Under the pieces are notes generated by a model. It ran no database searches. It had not been told where the DNA came from and worked only from the letters and a program-made list of their open reading frames with translations. The translations under genes were made by a program, and so were the position numbers. Positions 1 to 9,123 of a stretch of 64,000 bases of DNA are shown here, in pieces; within the stretch, counting starts at the first letter, position 1, and the number at the start of each line of letters is the position of its first letter. This stretch comes from Acinetobacter geminorum (GTDB taxonomy: Bacteria; Pseudomonadota; Gammaproteobacteria; Pseudomonadales; Moraxellaceae), in assembly GCF_013009345.1 (NCBI RefSeq), contig NZ_JABELE010000017.1, forward strand, positions 1 through 64,000. Direction: 5' to 3'.

Positions 1-114
1 GTTTACGATTCAGTTCGATGATCGATTAAAAGATCATTTATAAAAAATGGAACTTACACAAAATAATTTACAGGCTCAATTTATGGCAAAACCAAACCTG
101 CTCATAGTTACGCA

Positions 115-2061
115 GTGGCCGGTGTTTTCGACCAAGAACAATGGTTCATTCAACGAAATATAATGTCTGGTTTTAGTGTTCAGCATATTGAGCCTTTAAG
201 CTCTAATGAAGTTTATCAGTTAGGTTATCAACAGCATTTAAAAGAACAACAAAAATTCTTTAACAGACAAAAGTTAAATGTAGAAAAGTTGCGCCTAACA
301 TTTAGATTAATGTTAAAACAATCTCCTTTGCAAAATAAAGGACTGTTATTAGCTTTATTAACAGGGGACGAAAGTCTCTTAAATGATGAGATTAAAAATC
401 AATTTAAGGAATTAGGAATCTCTCATTTGTTGGCTATTTCAGGGCCTCATGTACTCATTTTTGCCATCATGTTGGCTTGGGGATTACATCAATTAGTACG
501 ACGATATTATCCGCAGCTTTATTTGTATCAACCTAAACAAATTTGGGCTATGTTTCCATTATGTTTCGGTGTTTTGATTTATACAGCTTTTGTAGGCTTT
601 GAAATTCCAGCTTTAAGAACTTTACTTTCAGTATTTTTATTTGCCTTTTTATTGTTGGTAAAACTACCTGTTAAGCCATTTTCGCTCTTGGTTTTCAGTG
701 CAAGTCTACTTTTGCTTTTCGATCCATTTAGTGTTTTATCGGCAGGTTTTTGGCTCTCTTATGGTTCTTGCTTTATTTTATTACGCATTTATCAAACCAT
801 AGTACAGACTCCAGATCTTGCTTCAGTGAGTCTGCTATCTAGAATAATTCTTTTAAGCAAAACCCTCATTGAATCTCAGGGCAAAATATTTATCGCCCTA
901 TGTCCCTTAATGCTGATTTTCTTTCAACAAATTTCATGGGTTGCCCCTTTTACAAATATTATTGCAGTTCCTTTGCTAGGAGGAGTTATTGTTCCTTTGA
1001 ATATTTTTGCTGCTTGTGTGTGGCTTATTTTTAATTCAATTGGAAGTGCACTCTTTCAGATTAACGATATTTTGCTCAGTATAGTGCTGACATGTTTTAG
1101 TTTTTTAGAGAAGTTATCTCTACCGTTGCAAGGTTTTAGCCTGACACCACTTGCTTTGTTGTGTCTTAGCTGTGCAATTATTATTTTATTTTTACCGCGT
1201 GGTGTTTTACCGAAATCTTGGAGTCTTATATGTTGTTTACCCTTGATCATTCCAGATAAGTCATCCCAGCAAATTCAATTAAATATTATAGATGTGGGAC
1301 AGGGACAAGCTATTTTCTTGCAACACCCGCAGCAGACATGGCTCATCGATACGGGTGGGTCTTATGATGAGAAAGCCTTTAGTATTGGTCAAAATGTCGT
1401 GATTCCATATTTACGTCAAAAGGGAATTAAACAACTGGATCACGTCGTACTGTCTCATCTCGATCAAGATCATAGCGGAGCATTTCCTTCTATCGCTCAG
1501 GCTTTTCCTATTAAACAAGTCATATCAAATGAACGATGGACAGAGCAAATTAAAGAGCCATTTACTTATTGCCATCAAGGGCAAAAATGGCAATATCCAC
1601 AGTTAGATATTGAAATCCTTTGGCCTAAAGAAAATGATTTAAACTTAGTTCCTTCTAATCAAAATCAATATTCTTGTGTGGTTTATATTCATTTAAAACA
1701 GATAAATGGCTATCAAAATTATTTAATCATGGGCGACGCAGGGTGGGAAGCAGAATATCAACTCATGAAAGAATATCCTGATTTAAAGGTAGATGTTCTG
1801 GTATTAGGTCATCATGGGAGTAAACATAGTTCGGCTTATGACTTTTTAGCGACTCTAAAACCAAAGCTTGTTGTTGCCTCTACTGGCTTTAATAATCGAT
1901 ACGGTCATCCAAGTAAAGAAGTGTTAGCGAGAGTACAAGCACTTAATATTCCGTTTAAAAGTACAGTTGAACAAGGAACATTAAGCTTTGTATCTCGCAA
2001 TCATGAGATAGTTTTATATACTCGACGTTTCGAACGTACTTGGCTTCACAGGAATTTGTGA
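115..2061 (+). CDS. comEC: ComEC/Rec2 DNA-uptake channel, 5' end apparently disrupted
   Basis: Inner-membrane channel that carries single-stranded DNA into the cytoplasm during natural transformation. The readable part starts in the family's N-terminal region, continues through the hydrophobic competence domain (about residues 60-370) and ends in a metallo-beta-lactamase-like domain with HLDQDH at 448-453 and GHHGSKH at 565-571. The GTG at 115 is only the first usable start. Family-like sequence (TKPAHSYAVAGVFD) continues upstream in the same frame to base 67, where a TAA at 64-66 interrupts it. All three forward frames carry stops in bases 1-107, so the N-terminal OB-type domain is not joined to this frame. 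Intact family members are usually about 700-800 residues, against 648 here. Either the gene is a pseudogene or the first 110 bases carry sequence errors. Confidence 0.8.
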   Translation: MAGVFDQEQWFIQRNIMSGFSVQHIEPLSSNEVYQLGYQQHLKEQQKFFNRQKLNVEKLRLTFRLMLKQSPLQNKGLLLALLTGDESLLNDEIKNQFKELGISHLLAISGPHVLIFAIMLAWGLHQLVRRYYPQLYLYQPKQIWAMFPLCFGVLIYTAFVGFEIPALRTLLSVFLFAFLLLVKLPVKPFSLLVFSASLLLLFDPFSVLSAGFWLSYGSCFILLRIYQTIVQTPDLASVSLLSRIILLSKTLIESQGKIFIALCPLMLIFFQQISWVAPFTNIIAVPLLGGVIVPLNIFAACVWLIFNSIGSALFQINDILLSIVLTCFSFLEKLSLPLQGFSLTPLALLCLSCAIIILFLPRGVLPKSWSLICCLPLIIPDKSSQQIQLNIIDVGQGQAIFLQHPQQTWLIDTGGSYDEKAFSIGQNVVIPYLRQKGIKQLDHVVLSHLDQDHSGAFPSIAQAFPIKQVISNERWTEQIKEPFTYCHQGQKWQYPQLDIEILWPKENDLNLVPSNQNQYSCVVYIHLKQINGYQNYLIMGDAGWEAEYQLMKEYPDLKVDVLVLGHHGSKHSSAYDFLATLKPKLVVASTGFNNRYGHPSKEVLARVQALNIPFKSTVEQGTLSFVSRNHEIVLYTRRFERTWLHRNL

Positions 2062-2997
2062 CGCTTCTGCTTTAAGCTTATCTACAATTTGAAGTGCTTC
2101 AGTCGGATCTATATTATAAATATTATCTAAAGCTGGATTTGCTTTAAAACGTTTATAGCTCCAGTGGTAGTGCTCTGGATATTGATGAATTAGTTGTTCA
2201 ATTGCTTGATGGATGACATACGTTCCGTCATCTGCTGTACCTTCATAAATCTTCTCATCCATAGGCTCGATATGCATCGTAAAACCATCATTTTCATTAC
2301 GAATTGCATAAAGGAATAAAGCTTTAGCTTTTGTTTTCTGGATAAGCTTGGCACTTAAATTACTTGAGGCAAGTGGAACACCAAAATAATTAATCATGTC
2401 ACCACCAACATTTGGTGTATGGTCAGGTAAAATTACAGTGGTTTCACCTTGTTTTAATGCTTTAAAAATTTGTCGAACACCAGTTTCATCAGTAGGAACC
2501 AAGTTAGCTTGTTCACGACTACGTGCTTCTCGAACAAAACGGTCTGCATCTACATTTTTTACAGGTTTATATAAAATTGTCATTGAGGTGAACTGGGCAC
2601 ACCATGCATTCATGATTTCCCATGTGCCAAAATGAGGAACAATTAAAACCACACCTTTTTTTGCCGCTAGTGCTTCATGAAAGTAATGTTCACCTTCAAT
2701 ATGATGAATTCTTGAAATATTCTTACTATTTGATGAGCCCCAGATACTTAAAAATTCAAAATATGAGGTTAACTCGTTACGAATAGCTTGTTGTGTAATG
2801 TCTATGCGTTGTTGTGGCGTTAAATGAGGAAGTGCGATTTGTAAGTTAAGTTCAATACTCTTTGAGGTTCTAGTAATTTTTAAAGTATTGACTAATCCTG
2901 CCAACATGCGGGCAATAAAACGTCCAAATTGAATTGGTTGGCGGCTAAAAGTTTTGAGTAAATAATAGTTCATGCTTTTTACATCTAGTTTGGTCAT
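2014..2997 (-). CDS. lpxM: Lipid A late acyltransferase, LpxM/HtrB family
   Basis: Inner-membrane enzyme that adds secondary acyl chains to lipid A. In Acinetobacter the LpxM homologue is known to add laurate groups, which helps polymyxin tolerance and desiccation survival. The 327-residue protein has the LpxL/LpxM/HtrB fold with the catalytic HX4E box at H122-E127 (HFGTWE), a short hydrophobic N-terminal anchor and a conserved PDHTP motif further on. Its 3' end overlaps the 3' end of comEC by 48 bases on the opposite strand. An alternative start at Met9 exists, and neither start has a strong Shine-Dalgarno. Assignment to LpxM rather than LpxL rests on recollection of the locus next to comEC and is less sure than the family. 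Confidence 0.78.
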   Translation of the reverse strand: MTKLDVKSMNYYLLKTFSRQPIQFGRFIARMLAGLVNTLKITRTSKSIELNLQIALPHLTPQQRIDITQQAIRNELTSYFEFLSIWGSSNSKNISRIHHIEGEHYFHEALAAKKGVVLIVPHFGTWEIMNAWCAQFTSMTILYKPVKNVDADRFVREARSREQANLVPTDETGVRQIFKALKQGETTVILPDHTPNVGGDMINYFGVPLASSNLSAKLIQKTKAKALFLYAIRNENDGFTMHIEPMDEKIYEGTADDGTYVIHQAIEQLIHQYPEHYHWSYKRFKANPALDNIYNIDPTEALQIVDKLKAEASQIPVKPSTFETSSI

Positions 2998-3090
2998 CTA
3001 TCGCGGTAAAAAGGAGGCAACAAGTAAAAAAAGATAAAAATATTATAAATGAAATCATATTATTTAGACAGTTTTTATCAAATCAACGTA

Positions 3091-3096
3091 TATAAT
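3091..3096 (+). promoter_or_regulatory. Candidate -10 box for the S49 peptidase gene
   Basis: TATAAT lies 35 bases upstream of the chosen ATG at 3131. No good -35 is visible at the usual spacing (a TAGACA sits about 21 bases upstream), so only the -10 element is supported. Confidence 0.4.
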
Positions 3097-3130
3097 GACA
3101 TCATTTTAGATTGATTTGGATTGGAATTTT

Positions 3131-4147
3131 ATGTCCGATTGGCCACCAAAACCACAAAATGAACCTATAATCCCTAAACAAAATGGACCAGAATGGCAAA
3201 TTCTGGAGAAGGCTGTACTTGCTTCAGTAGAAGAGCAACGCCGTAGTCGCCGTTGGGGTATCTTCTTTAAAACATTAACTTTTATTTATTTACTGTTCAT
3301 TATTGTATTGATGGGCAAAGGCTGTTCAACCAGCAAAGATGGATCAGCAGTAAGTAGCAGTAGTGCCCATTTAGCAGTGGTGGATATTGTTGGAACGATT
3401 GATGCTTCAAGCAATCAAGCTGTGAATAGTGAAGATACGAATAAAGCACTCAAACGCGCTTTTGAGGCCTCAAATAGTAAAGCTGTTGCACTAAATATTA
3501 ACTCACCTGGCGGTTCTCCAGTTCAGTCTGATGAAATCTGGCAGGAAATTCGATATTTGAAAAAACAACATCCTGATAAGAAAGTCTATGCCGTTATTGG
3601 TGATATGGGTGCATCGGGTGCGTACTATATTGCTTCTGCTGCGGATGAGATTATTGTCAATCCATCAAGTTTAGTGGGTTCAATTGGTGTCATCATGCCT
3701 AACTATGGGATTACTGGTTTAGCTCAAAAGCTCGGTATTGAAGACCGCACTTTAACAGCAGGAACGAATAAAGACATTTTAAGTATGACAAAACCGATTG
3801 ATCCTGCTCAAAAGCAGCATATTCAATCTGTTCTTGATAATGTTCATACTCACTTTATCGCTGCAGTTAAAGAAGGGCGTGGCAAGCGCTTGAAATCGAA
3901 TGATCCAGCTATTTTTTCTGGTTTATTCTGGACTGGCGATCAAGCAATTCAATTAGGTGTTGCTGACCGTTCAGGTAATATTACGAGCTTGATGCGAGAA
4001 CTAAATCTTGATAATAAAGTTGACTACACAATTGAGCGTAACCCACTAGAATCTATTTTGGGTCGTATGGGTGCACAAATCGGGCAAGGGGTAAGTGAAT
4101 CTATTGCTCAAGAAGTGCAGACTCGTCAAAGCGCAAAATTACAATAA
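3131..4147 (+). CDS. S49 family serine peptidase, SppA/SohB-like, membrane anchored
   Basis: Signal-peptide-peptidase-type serine protease facing the periplasm. It has a cytoplasmic N-terminus, one membrane segment near residues 50-65 and a single S49 catalytic domain. The nucleophile is Ser162 in GDMGASGAYY and the likely general base is Lys214 in AGTNKD, giving a Ser/Lys dyad. At 338 residues it matches the short SppA form rather than the 600-residue E. coli SppA. The ATG at 3131 is preferred over the in-frame TTG at 3116, which has no ribosome-binding site and lies very close to the promoter. It is followed 19 bases later by an alpha/beta hydrolase gene on the same strand, probably cotranscribed. 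The substrate is unknown. Confidence 0.85.
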   Translation: MSDWPPKPQNEPIIPKQNGPEWQILEKAVLASVEEQRRSRRWGIFFKTLTFIYLLFIIVLMGKGCSTSKDGSAVSSSSAHLAVVDIVGTIDASSNQAVNSEDTNKALKRAFEASNSKAVALNINSPGGSPVQSDEIWQEIRYLKKQHPDKKVYAVIGDMGASGAYYIASAADEIIVNPSSLVGSIGVIMPNYGITGLAQKLGIEDRTLTAGTNKDILSMTKPIDPAQKQHIQSVLDNVHTHFIAAVKEGRGKRLKSNDPAIFSGLFWTGDQAIQLGVADRSGNITSLMRELNLDNKVDYTIERNPLESILGRMGAQIGQGVSESIAQEVQTRQSAKLQ

Positions 4148-4166
4148 ATCTGTTTAGGATAGCGGT

Positions 4167-4967
4167 ATGTCAACAAAACCAGTTATACACTTTGCTCATG
4201 CCAATGGCGTACCATCAAAAGTGTATCAAAAATTGTTTGACCAATTGAAAGGGGAATATGACGTCATTTATGTTCCCTTGATTGGTCCTGATAAGCGCTA
4301 TCCTGTGACGAATCATTGGCCTGCTTTGGTTGATCAGGTTATTGATAGTATTGTGCGTCAAGCGAAAGGACGTAAAGTTATTGGGCTCGGTCATTCTCTT
4401 GGTTCCGTTCTAACATTGATGGCATCTTTTCGACGTCCTGAACTTTTCTCTCAAGTGATTATGTTAGATCCGCCTCTGATTTTAGGGCGATATTCGTTTG
4501 CTTTTCATATGGCAAAATTATTTCGCCCTAAATTGGTTGATGTGATGACACCAGCAGGTTTATCTGCACGTCGTCGTGAACATTGGGAATCGAGAGAGCA
4601 AGCGGCTGAATTACTGCGTCCTAAGGGATTCTATAAAAATTTTGATGAAGATTGTTTCCAAGCTTATATTGATTATGCTTTGAAAGAAGATTCAGTTCGT
4701 GGTGGAGTAACTTTAACGATTTCTCGTGAAGATGAAGTTGCAATTTTCCGTAAGAATCCTTCTTGGTGGTGGCTACCTATGCCAAAACCTAAGATGCCTG
4801 TGCATTTAGTTGTAGGGAAAGAGAGTGATTTCTTAAAAAGAGGCTTTCCTCAAATGGCAAAGCGAAAAATGGGAATTCCATTTACTGTGGTTGAGGGGGG
4901 GCATATGTTTCCTCTAGAACATCCTATCGATACAGTAAATTCTATAAAGAAATTGATCAGCCATTAA
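4167..4967 (+). CDS. Alpha/beta hydrolase
   Basis: Predicted cytoplasmic serine hydrolase of 266 residues. The nucleophile elbow GHSLGS places the catalytic serine at residue 77, an early HANG motif may form the oxyanion region, and a GGHMFPLEHP segment near residue 248 supplies the probable catalytic histidine. There is no signal peptide. The substrate cannot be told from sequence, since esterases, lipases and lyases share this fold. It follows the S49 peptidase gene by 19 bases and is ended by a strong hairpin shared with the convergent purN gene. Confidence 0.8.
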   Translation: MSTKPVIHFAHANGVPSKVYQKLFDQLKGEYDVIYVPLIGPDKRYPVTNHWPALVDQVIDSIVRQAKGRKVIGLGHSLGSVLTLMASFRRPELFSQVIMLDPPLILGRYSFAFHMAKLFRPKLVDVMTPAGLSARRREHWESREQAAELLRPKGFYKNFDEDCFQAYIDYALKEDSVRGGVTLTISREDEVAIFRKNPSWWWLPMPKPKMPVHLVVGKESDFLKRGFPQMAKRKMGIPFTVVEGGHMFPLEHPIDTVNSIKKLISH

Positions 4968-4988
4968 CTAAATTGATTTTTAAGTGAA

Positions 4989-5020
4989 TAAAAAAGGACA
5001 TGCTAGCATGTCCTTTTTTA
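4989..5020. terminator. Bidirectional terminator between alpha/beta hydrolase and purN
   Basis: A perfect inverted repeat (GGACATGC/GCATGTCC) is flanked by A-runs on the left and T-runs on the right, so it can stop transcription from both convergent genes. Confidence 0.85.
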
Positions 5021-5043
5021 TTTTTGTTTGTTAGTAAAATATT

Positions 5044-5673
5044 TTACCAGCTTGCAAAACGAATAGGGTCTTTTAGAACTTGATTACGGAAGTAGGCTTG
5101 TCCATCTTTCCATGTAAGTTGACCGTTACACAGCCACTCTGCAACTTGTGGGTAGATAAAGTGCTCAAGTGTGTGCACTCGATCTGCCAATGAGTCGACA
5201 GTATCATGTTCTTTAACTGAAATAGCTGACTGGGCAATAGATTGACCAGAATCCAGTTCAGCAGTTACAAAGTGCACGGTACAACCATGTAAACGGTCAC
5301 CTGTGTTTAAAACACGTTGATGAGTATTCACACCTTTGTAAGCAGGTAGAAGCGAGGGATGTATGTTTAGCATTTTCCCTTGCCATTTGTTGACAAAGGT
5401 AGGAGTTAAAATGCGCATGAAGCCAGCTAAAATAACCACATCTACTTCCCAAGCTAAGAGTTGCTGATGCATTGCTTCATCAAACACTTCACGAGTTGGA
5501 AAGTCTTTATGGGAGATAACAGCGGTAGCAATATTAGCTTTTTCAGCACGCTCTAAGGCATAAGCATCTGCTTTATTAGACAGTACACCTACAATTTGCC
5601 CTGATAGATTTGCATCTATCAAGGCTTGTAAATTACTGCCGTTCCCAGAGACTAGAACAGCAATTTTTATCAT
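5044..5673 (-). CDS. purN: Phosphoribosylglycinamide formyltransferase 1
   Basis: Third step of de novo purine synthesis: transfers a formyl group from 10-formyl-THF to GAR. The 209-residue protein begins at the ATG whose first bases overlap the purM stop codon (ATGA), which is why the longer in-frame upstream start is rejected. It shows the phosphate-binding VSGNGSNLQ loop, the catalytic N103 and H105 in NIHPSLLP, and the catalytic Asp141 in the HFVTAELDSG signature. It is translationally coupled to purM upstream. Confidence 0.96.
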   Translation of the reverse strand: MIKIAVLVSGNGSNLQALIDANLSGQIVGVLSNKADAYALERAEKANIATAVISHKDFPTREVFDEAMHQQLLAWEVDVVILAGFMRILTPTFVNKWQGKMLNIHPSLLPAYKGVNTHQRVLNTGDRLHGCTVHFVTAELDSGQSIAQSAISVKEHDTVDSLADRVHTLEHFIYPQVAEWLCNGQLTWKDGQAYFRNQVLKDPIRFASW

Positions 5674-6740
5674 GCAAAGATCACACGGATTTTTTCGTCT
5701 GCACCTTCCACTGACTCGGCATTTTCTTGGATTTGTCCAATTTTCCAAGCTTTTTCGCCTTGAGCATTAAGCACTTCAATTGCTTTTTCAGCATCATTTG
5801 CATCAACAGCAATAACCATACCTACGCCACAGTTAAACGTACGGTACATTTCAAAGCGTTCTACATTGCCTTCGCGTTGTAGAAGTTGGAACAATTCAGG
5901 CCATTCCCAAGAAGATTCATCAATAACCGCTTGAGCACCATTTGGCAATACACGAGGTAAGTTACCTGGTAAACCACCACCAGTAATGTGCGCCATAGCA
6001 TGAACATCAACTTGTTTGCAGAGTTCAAGAACTGGTTTTACATAAATACGAGTTGGTTCCATTGCGACATCAGCAAGAGGACGACCATCAATTGTTTGAG
6101 TTAAATCAACGTTTTTAACGTCTAAAATTTTACGTAGTAATGAGTAACCATTAGAGTGAGCACCACTTGATGCAACACCAATAAGTACGTCACCAGACTT
6201 TACTTTAGAGCCATCAATAATTTTGCTTTGCTCAACAACACCAACAGCAAAACCAGCAAGATCGTAATCTTCACCTTCGTACATGCCTGGCATTTCTGCG
6301 GTTTCACCACCTACAAGTGCGCAACCTGCAAGCTCACAACCTTTACCAATACCAGTAACAACATTTGCAGCAACGTCAACATTTAAGTGACCAGTCGCAT
6401 AGTAATCTAGGAAGAATAATGGTTCTGCACCACAAACTAAAAGGTCATTTACACACATAGCCACAAGGTCTTGGCCGATTGTGTCATGACGATTGAGATT
6501 AAGTGCCAAACGTAATTTAGTTCCTACACCATCGGTTCCAGAAACTAAAACAGGTTCTTCATAACCTTTAGGAATTTTGCATAGTGCACCAAAGCCACCA
6601 AGACCGCCCATTACTTCAGGACGACTTGTACGTTTAGCGACTGACTTGATACGATCGACCAGTGCGTCGCCCGCTTCAATGTCGACACCCGCATCTTTGT
6701 AGCTTAAACCGGTATTTGGGGTAGAAGTTGAGTTGCTCAT
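5670..6740 (-). CDS. purM: Phosphoribosylformylglycinamidine cyclo-ligase (AIR synthetase)
   Basis: Cytoplasmic ATP-dependent enzyme that closes the imidazole ring of AIR in purine synthesis. At 356 residues it is the usual length. It shows the typical N-terminal SYKDAGVDIEAGD segment, GGLGGFG, the nucleotide-binding VSGTDGVGTK loop, GGETAEMPGMY and HITGGGLPGN. It is the first gene of a purMN operon. A TATAAT on the minus strand about 27 bases upstream is a plausible -10. Confidence 0.97.
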   Translation of the reverse strand: MSNSTSTPNTGLSYKDAGVDIEAGDALVDRIKSVAKRTSRPEVMGGLGGFGALCKIPKGYEEPVLVSGTDGVGTKLRLALNLNRHDTIGQDLVAMCVNDLLVCGAEPLFFLDYYATGHLNVDVAANVVTGIGKGCELAGCALVGGETAEMPGMYEGEDYDLAGFAVGVVEQSKIIDGSKVKSGDVLIGVASSGAHSNGYSLLRKILDVKNVDLTQTIDGRPLADVAMEPTRIYVKPVLELCKQVDVHAMAHITGGGLPGNLPRVLPNGAQAVIDESSWEWPELFQLLQREGNVERFEMYRTFNCGVGMVIAVDANDAEKAIEVLNAQGEKAWKIGQIQENAESVEGADEKIRVIFA

Positions 6741-6766
6741 AAATGAAGTCTCCGCATTGGCGGCAG

Positions 6767-6772
6767 ATTATA
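6767..6772 (-). promoter_or_regulatory. Candidate -10 box of purMN
   Basis: Minus-strand TATAAT lies 27 bases upstream of the purM ATG. The -35 region is poorly matched, so promoter strength cannot be judged. Confidence 0.4.
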
Positions 6773-6875
6773 ACCTGAATATACGAAACTCTTATGTTAT
6801 TTATGCTCGAAAATGCTATCTTTAATAAAAATATTTTTCCATTTATAACGATTAAATCAAAAAAGGCTAGATTTT

Positions 6876-8069
6876 ATGCAAGATCGTATACTGCGCCGTA
6901 TTTTTTTACTCGCAGGTATTGTATTGCTGGTATGGGTGTTGTACTTGCTCAAGCCTGTAGTCATTCCTTTTATCGGTGCTTTTTTCCTGGCTTATTTATT
7001 CAGTCCACTTGTTGATGTTCTGGTAAAAATGAAATTGCCTCGCTGGTTAGCAATTAGCTTGGTATTCGTTGGAATAGGCATAACTTTAACTATTGCACTT
7101 TGGTATTTGGTTCCACTTATCTGGAAACAATTAGTTTATGCCCGAGATAGCATTCCAGCCGGTATCCATTGGATTAATGCTACCTTTCTACCTTGGGTAT
7201 CTTCGACATTTAATGTCCAGCAAATGGAAATTGATACAGAGCAGTTGTCTAAAGCTGTCATGGAATATGTCCAGACAAACTATAGTGCAGACAGCATTCA
7301 GGCAGTATTATTAAAACTAGCTCAATCTGGTCTGAATTTTATTCAGATTGGTGGAACAGTTGTTTTAATTCCAATTATTGCTTTCTATTTCTTGCTCGAT
7401 TGGGAGCGTATGTTACAAAACTTACGTCGTCTTATCCCACGTCCATATGAAGCTACTACCTTACAAATCGTTGGCGAATGTCATAGTGTTTTAGGAGCAT
7501 TTGTTAAAGGTCAGTTTCTGGTCATGCTATTACTCGGCATAGTATATGCGGTTGGTTTGCAGCTCATTGGTTTAGAAGTTGGCCTGATTATTGGTATGGT
7601 GGCTGGGCTTGCCAGTATTATTCCTTATTTAGGATTTGGAGTAGGTATTATTGCAGCTGTTATCGCCAGCTTGTTTCAGTTCGGCTTAGATTGGGTGCAT
7701 TTATTACTCGTTGGTGTAGTTTTTATGGTTGGCCAAGCTGTAGAAGGCTATATCCTACAGCCATTCCTACTGGGAGATAAAATTGGTTTATCTCCTGTAG
7801 CAGTTGTTTTTGCAGTATTGGCAGGTGCACAGCTTGCAGGTTTCTTGGGAATGTTAATTGCATTGCCTGTTGCTGCCGTTATTGTAGTGTTGTTAAAGCA
7901 TTTAAGAGAGAACTATGAAAGAAGCTCACTTTATGCGCCCCCTTCTACATTAGTAATCCAACATGGCGATATTGAGCAAATTCATGTGGAAACTGAAAGC
8001 ACTAAGCTTGATCTTGAAGTTAAAACACAGCAAGATACAGATGAACTAAAATCCCCTAACCAGAAATAA
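6876..8069 (+). CDS. AI-2E/PerM family permease
   Basis: Polytopic inner-membrane protein of 397 residues. It opens with two helices, has a soluble segment around residues 80-140, then a cluster of hydrophobic helices including the family's PIIAFYFLLDWERM and a GLASIIPYLGFGVG motif. The C-terminal 45 residues are charged and cytoplasmic. The family was named from autoinducer-2 export, but many members do other jobs (Na+/H+ exchange, for example), so the substrate is open. The gene lies 20 bases upstream of hda, an arrangement also seen in Pseudomonas, and diverges from purM. Confidence 0.88.
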   Translation: MQDRILRRIFLLAGIVLLVWVLYLLKPVVIPFIGAFFLAYLFSPLVDVLVKMKLPRWLAISLVFVGIGITLTIALWYLVPLIWKQLVYARDSIPAGIHWINATFLPWVSSTFNVQQMEIDTEQLSKAVMEYVQTNYSADSIQAVLLKLAQSGLNFIQIGGTVVLIPIIAFYFLLDWERMLQNLRRLIPRPYEATTLQIVGECHSVLGAFVKGQFLVMLLLGIVYAVGLQLIGLEVGLIIGMVAGLASIIPYLGFGVGIIAAVIASLFQFGLDWVHLLLVGVVFMVGQAVEGYILQPFLLGDKIGLSPVAVVFAVLAGAQLAGFLGMLIALPVAAVIVVLLKHLRENYERSSLYAPPSTLVIQHGDIEQIHVETESTKLDLEVKTQQDTDELKSPNQK

Positions 8070-8089
8070 TTTCAAGGTTAATTCAATAT

Positions 8090-8788
8090 ATGCGTCAACT
8101 CCAACTGGATATAGAACCTCAACTTGATGCCCGAATCAGTGATTTTTCGGGACCGGGTTGGGGGCATGTAGTCGATGCCGTGCGGCAACTACATGCTGGT
8201 CTGGTGAGTAGATTCTATATCTACGGTGGAGCAGGAACGGGCAAGAGCCATTTGCTTTCCGCAATTTGTGATTCTTATTTAGAAATAGGTAAGTCTGCTA
8301 TCAAAGTATCTTTGCTTGAACTGCTTGATGCACCTATTGAGGCAATTACCTCTTTAGAACATTATGATCTTGTTGCTTTGGATGATATTGAATCGATTAG
8401 TGGTGTGCCTCACTGGCAAAAAGCTGTTTTTCATTTAATGAATAATCATGAAGGACAACTGATATTTTCTTCGCGTGTAGCCCCGATCGAATTAAAGCTG
8501 GAATTACCAGATCTACAATCACGACTTACACAAGCCGTTAGTGTAAAAGTGCCGAGTGGAAGTTTATATGCAGACCGCTATGCCTTGGTGACATCTGTAA
8601 TGGCTAGACGTGGTATCCACTTTGATCAACAAATTGTTGACTACTTATTATTGCATGGTCCTCATCAAGCTTCTCTTTTATTACAAACAGTTGCTCAATT
8701 AGAAAAATTGCTTAAAGGTGAAAAAACAAAACTTTCTAATGCAACTTTAAGGCAAATTTACGCTTTGATTGATGAGTATCAACAGTAG
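8090..8788 (+). CDS. hda: DnaA regulatory inactivator Hda
   Basis: DnaA-like AAA+ protein that binds the sliding clamp and stimulates hydrolysis of DnaA-bound ATP, preventing re-initiation of replication. Its 232 residues lack the DnaA DNA-binding domain. The N-terminus carries a clamp-binding hexapeptide QLQLDI (residues 3-8), followed by a P-loop GGAGTGKS (46-53) and a Walker B-like LVALDDIE. Length, clamp motif and the position downstream of an AI-2E/PerM permease gene all agree with Hda. Confidence 0.92.
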   Translation: MRQLQLDIEPQLDARISDFSGPGWGHVVDAVRQLHAGLVSRFYIYGGAGTGKSHLLSAICDSYLEIGKSAIKVSLLELLDAPIEAITSLEHYDLVALDDIESISGVPHWQKAVFHLMNNHEGQLIFSSRVAPIELKLELPDLQSRLTQAVSVKVPSGSLYADRYALVTSVMARRGIHFDQQIVDYLLLHGPHQASLLLQTVAQLEKLLKGEKTKLSNATLRQIYALIDEYQQ

Positions 8789-9123
8789 ACTTTCTAACTT
8801 AAGTTTGCTGTTTTGCTTAAATTAGACTCATACAATGAAAAATGGCTTTCCCTACATAAGTTTTTTCATTTCATAATAGTTATATTTGTATCTTCTAAAT
8901 TTTCTTTTAATTTTTTAATACGCCACTTTTTTGTATTTAAAAAAACTTTTTTAGATCTACGAAGCTTTTTGTAATCTAGTTCAAAAATGACTCGACAGAC
9001 CGACCAAAATGTCTTGAGAAATTCTACTTGCTGTGACAAAGTACGCACAAAGGATGCGATTGCAAAAGCGGATATTTTGCAATATTGACAAAGAAAAATG
9101 AAAAAAGATGTAAGGAGATGGGT
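8789..9123. other. Intergenic region between hda and the CSLREA pair
   Basis: About 335 bases of very AT-rich DNA. The only clear element is the Shine-Dalgarno AAGGAG at 9112-9117, six bases before the ATG at 9124. The region probably holds the promoter of the CSLREA gene pair, but I could not pick convincing -35/-10 boxes. A lysine-rich minus-strand frame here has no ribosome-binding site and was rejected. Confidence 0.5.

Noticed and set aside
3010..3016. Strong AAGGAGG on the plus strand upstream of the S49 gene
   Set aside because: No start codon with an open frame follows at usable spacing; it lies in the lpxM 5' flank.
8866..9048. Minus-strand 60-codon frame upstream of the CSLREA pair
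   Set aside because: GTG start without Shine-Dalgarno, lysine-rich product typical of AT-rich noncoding DNA.
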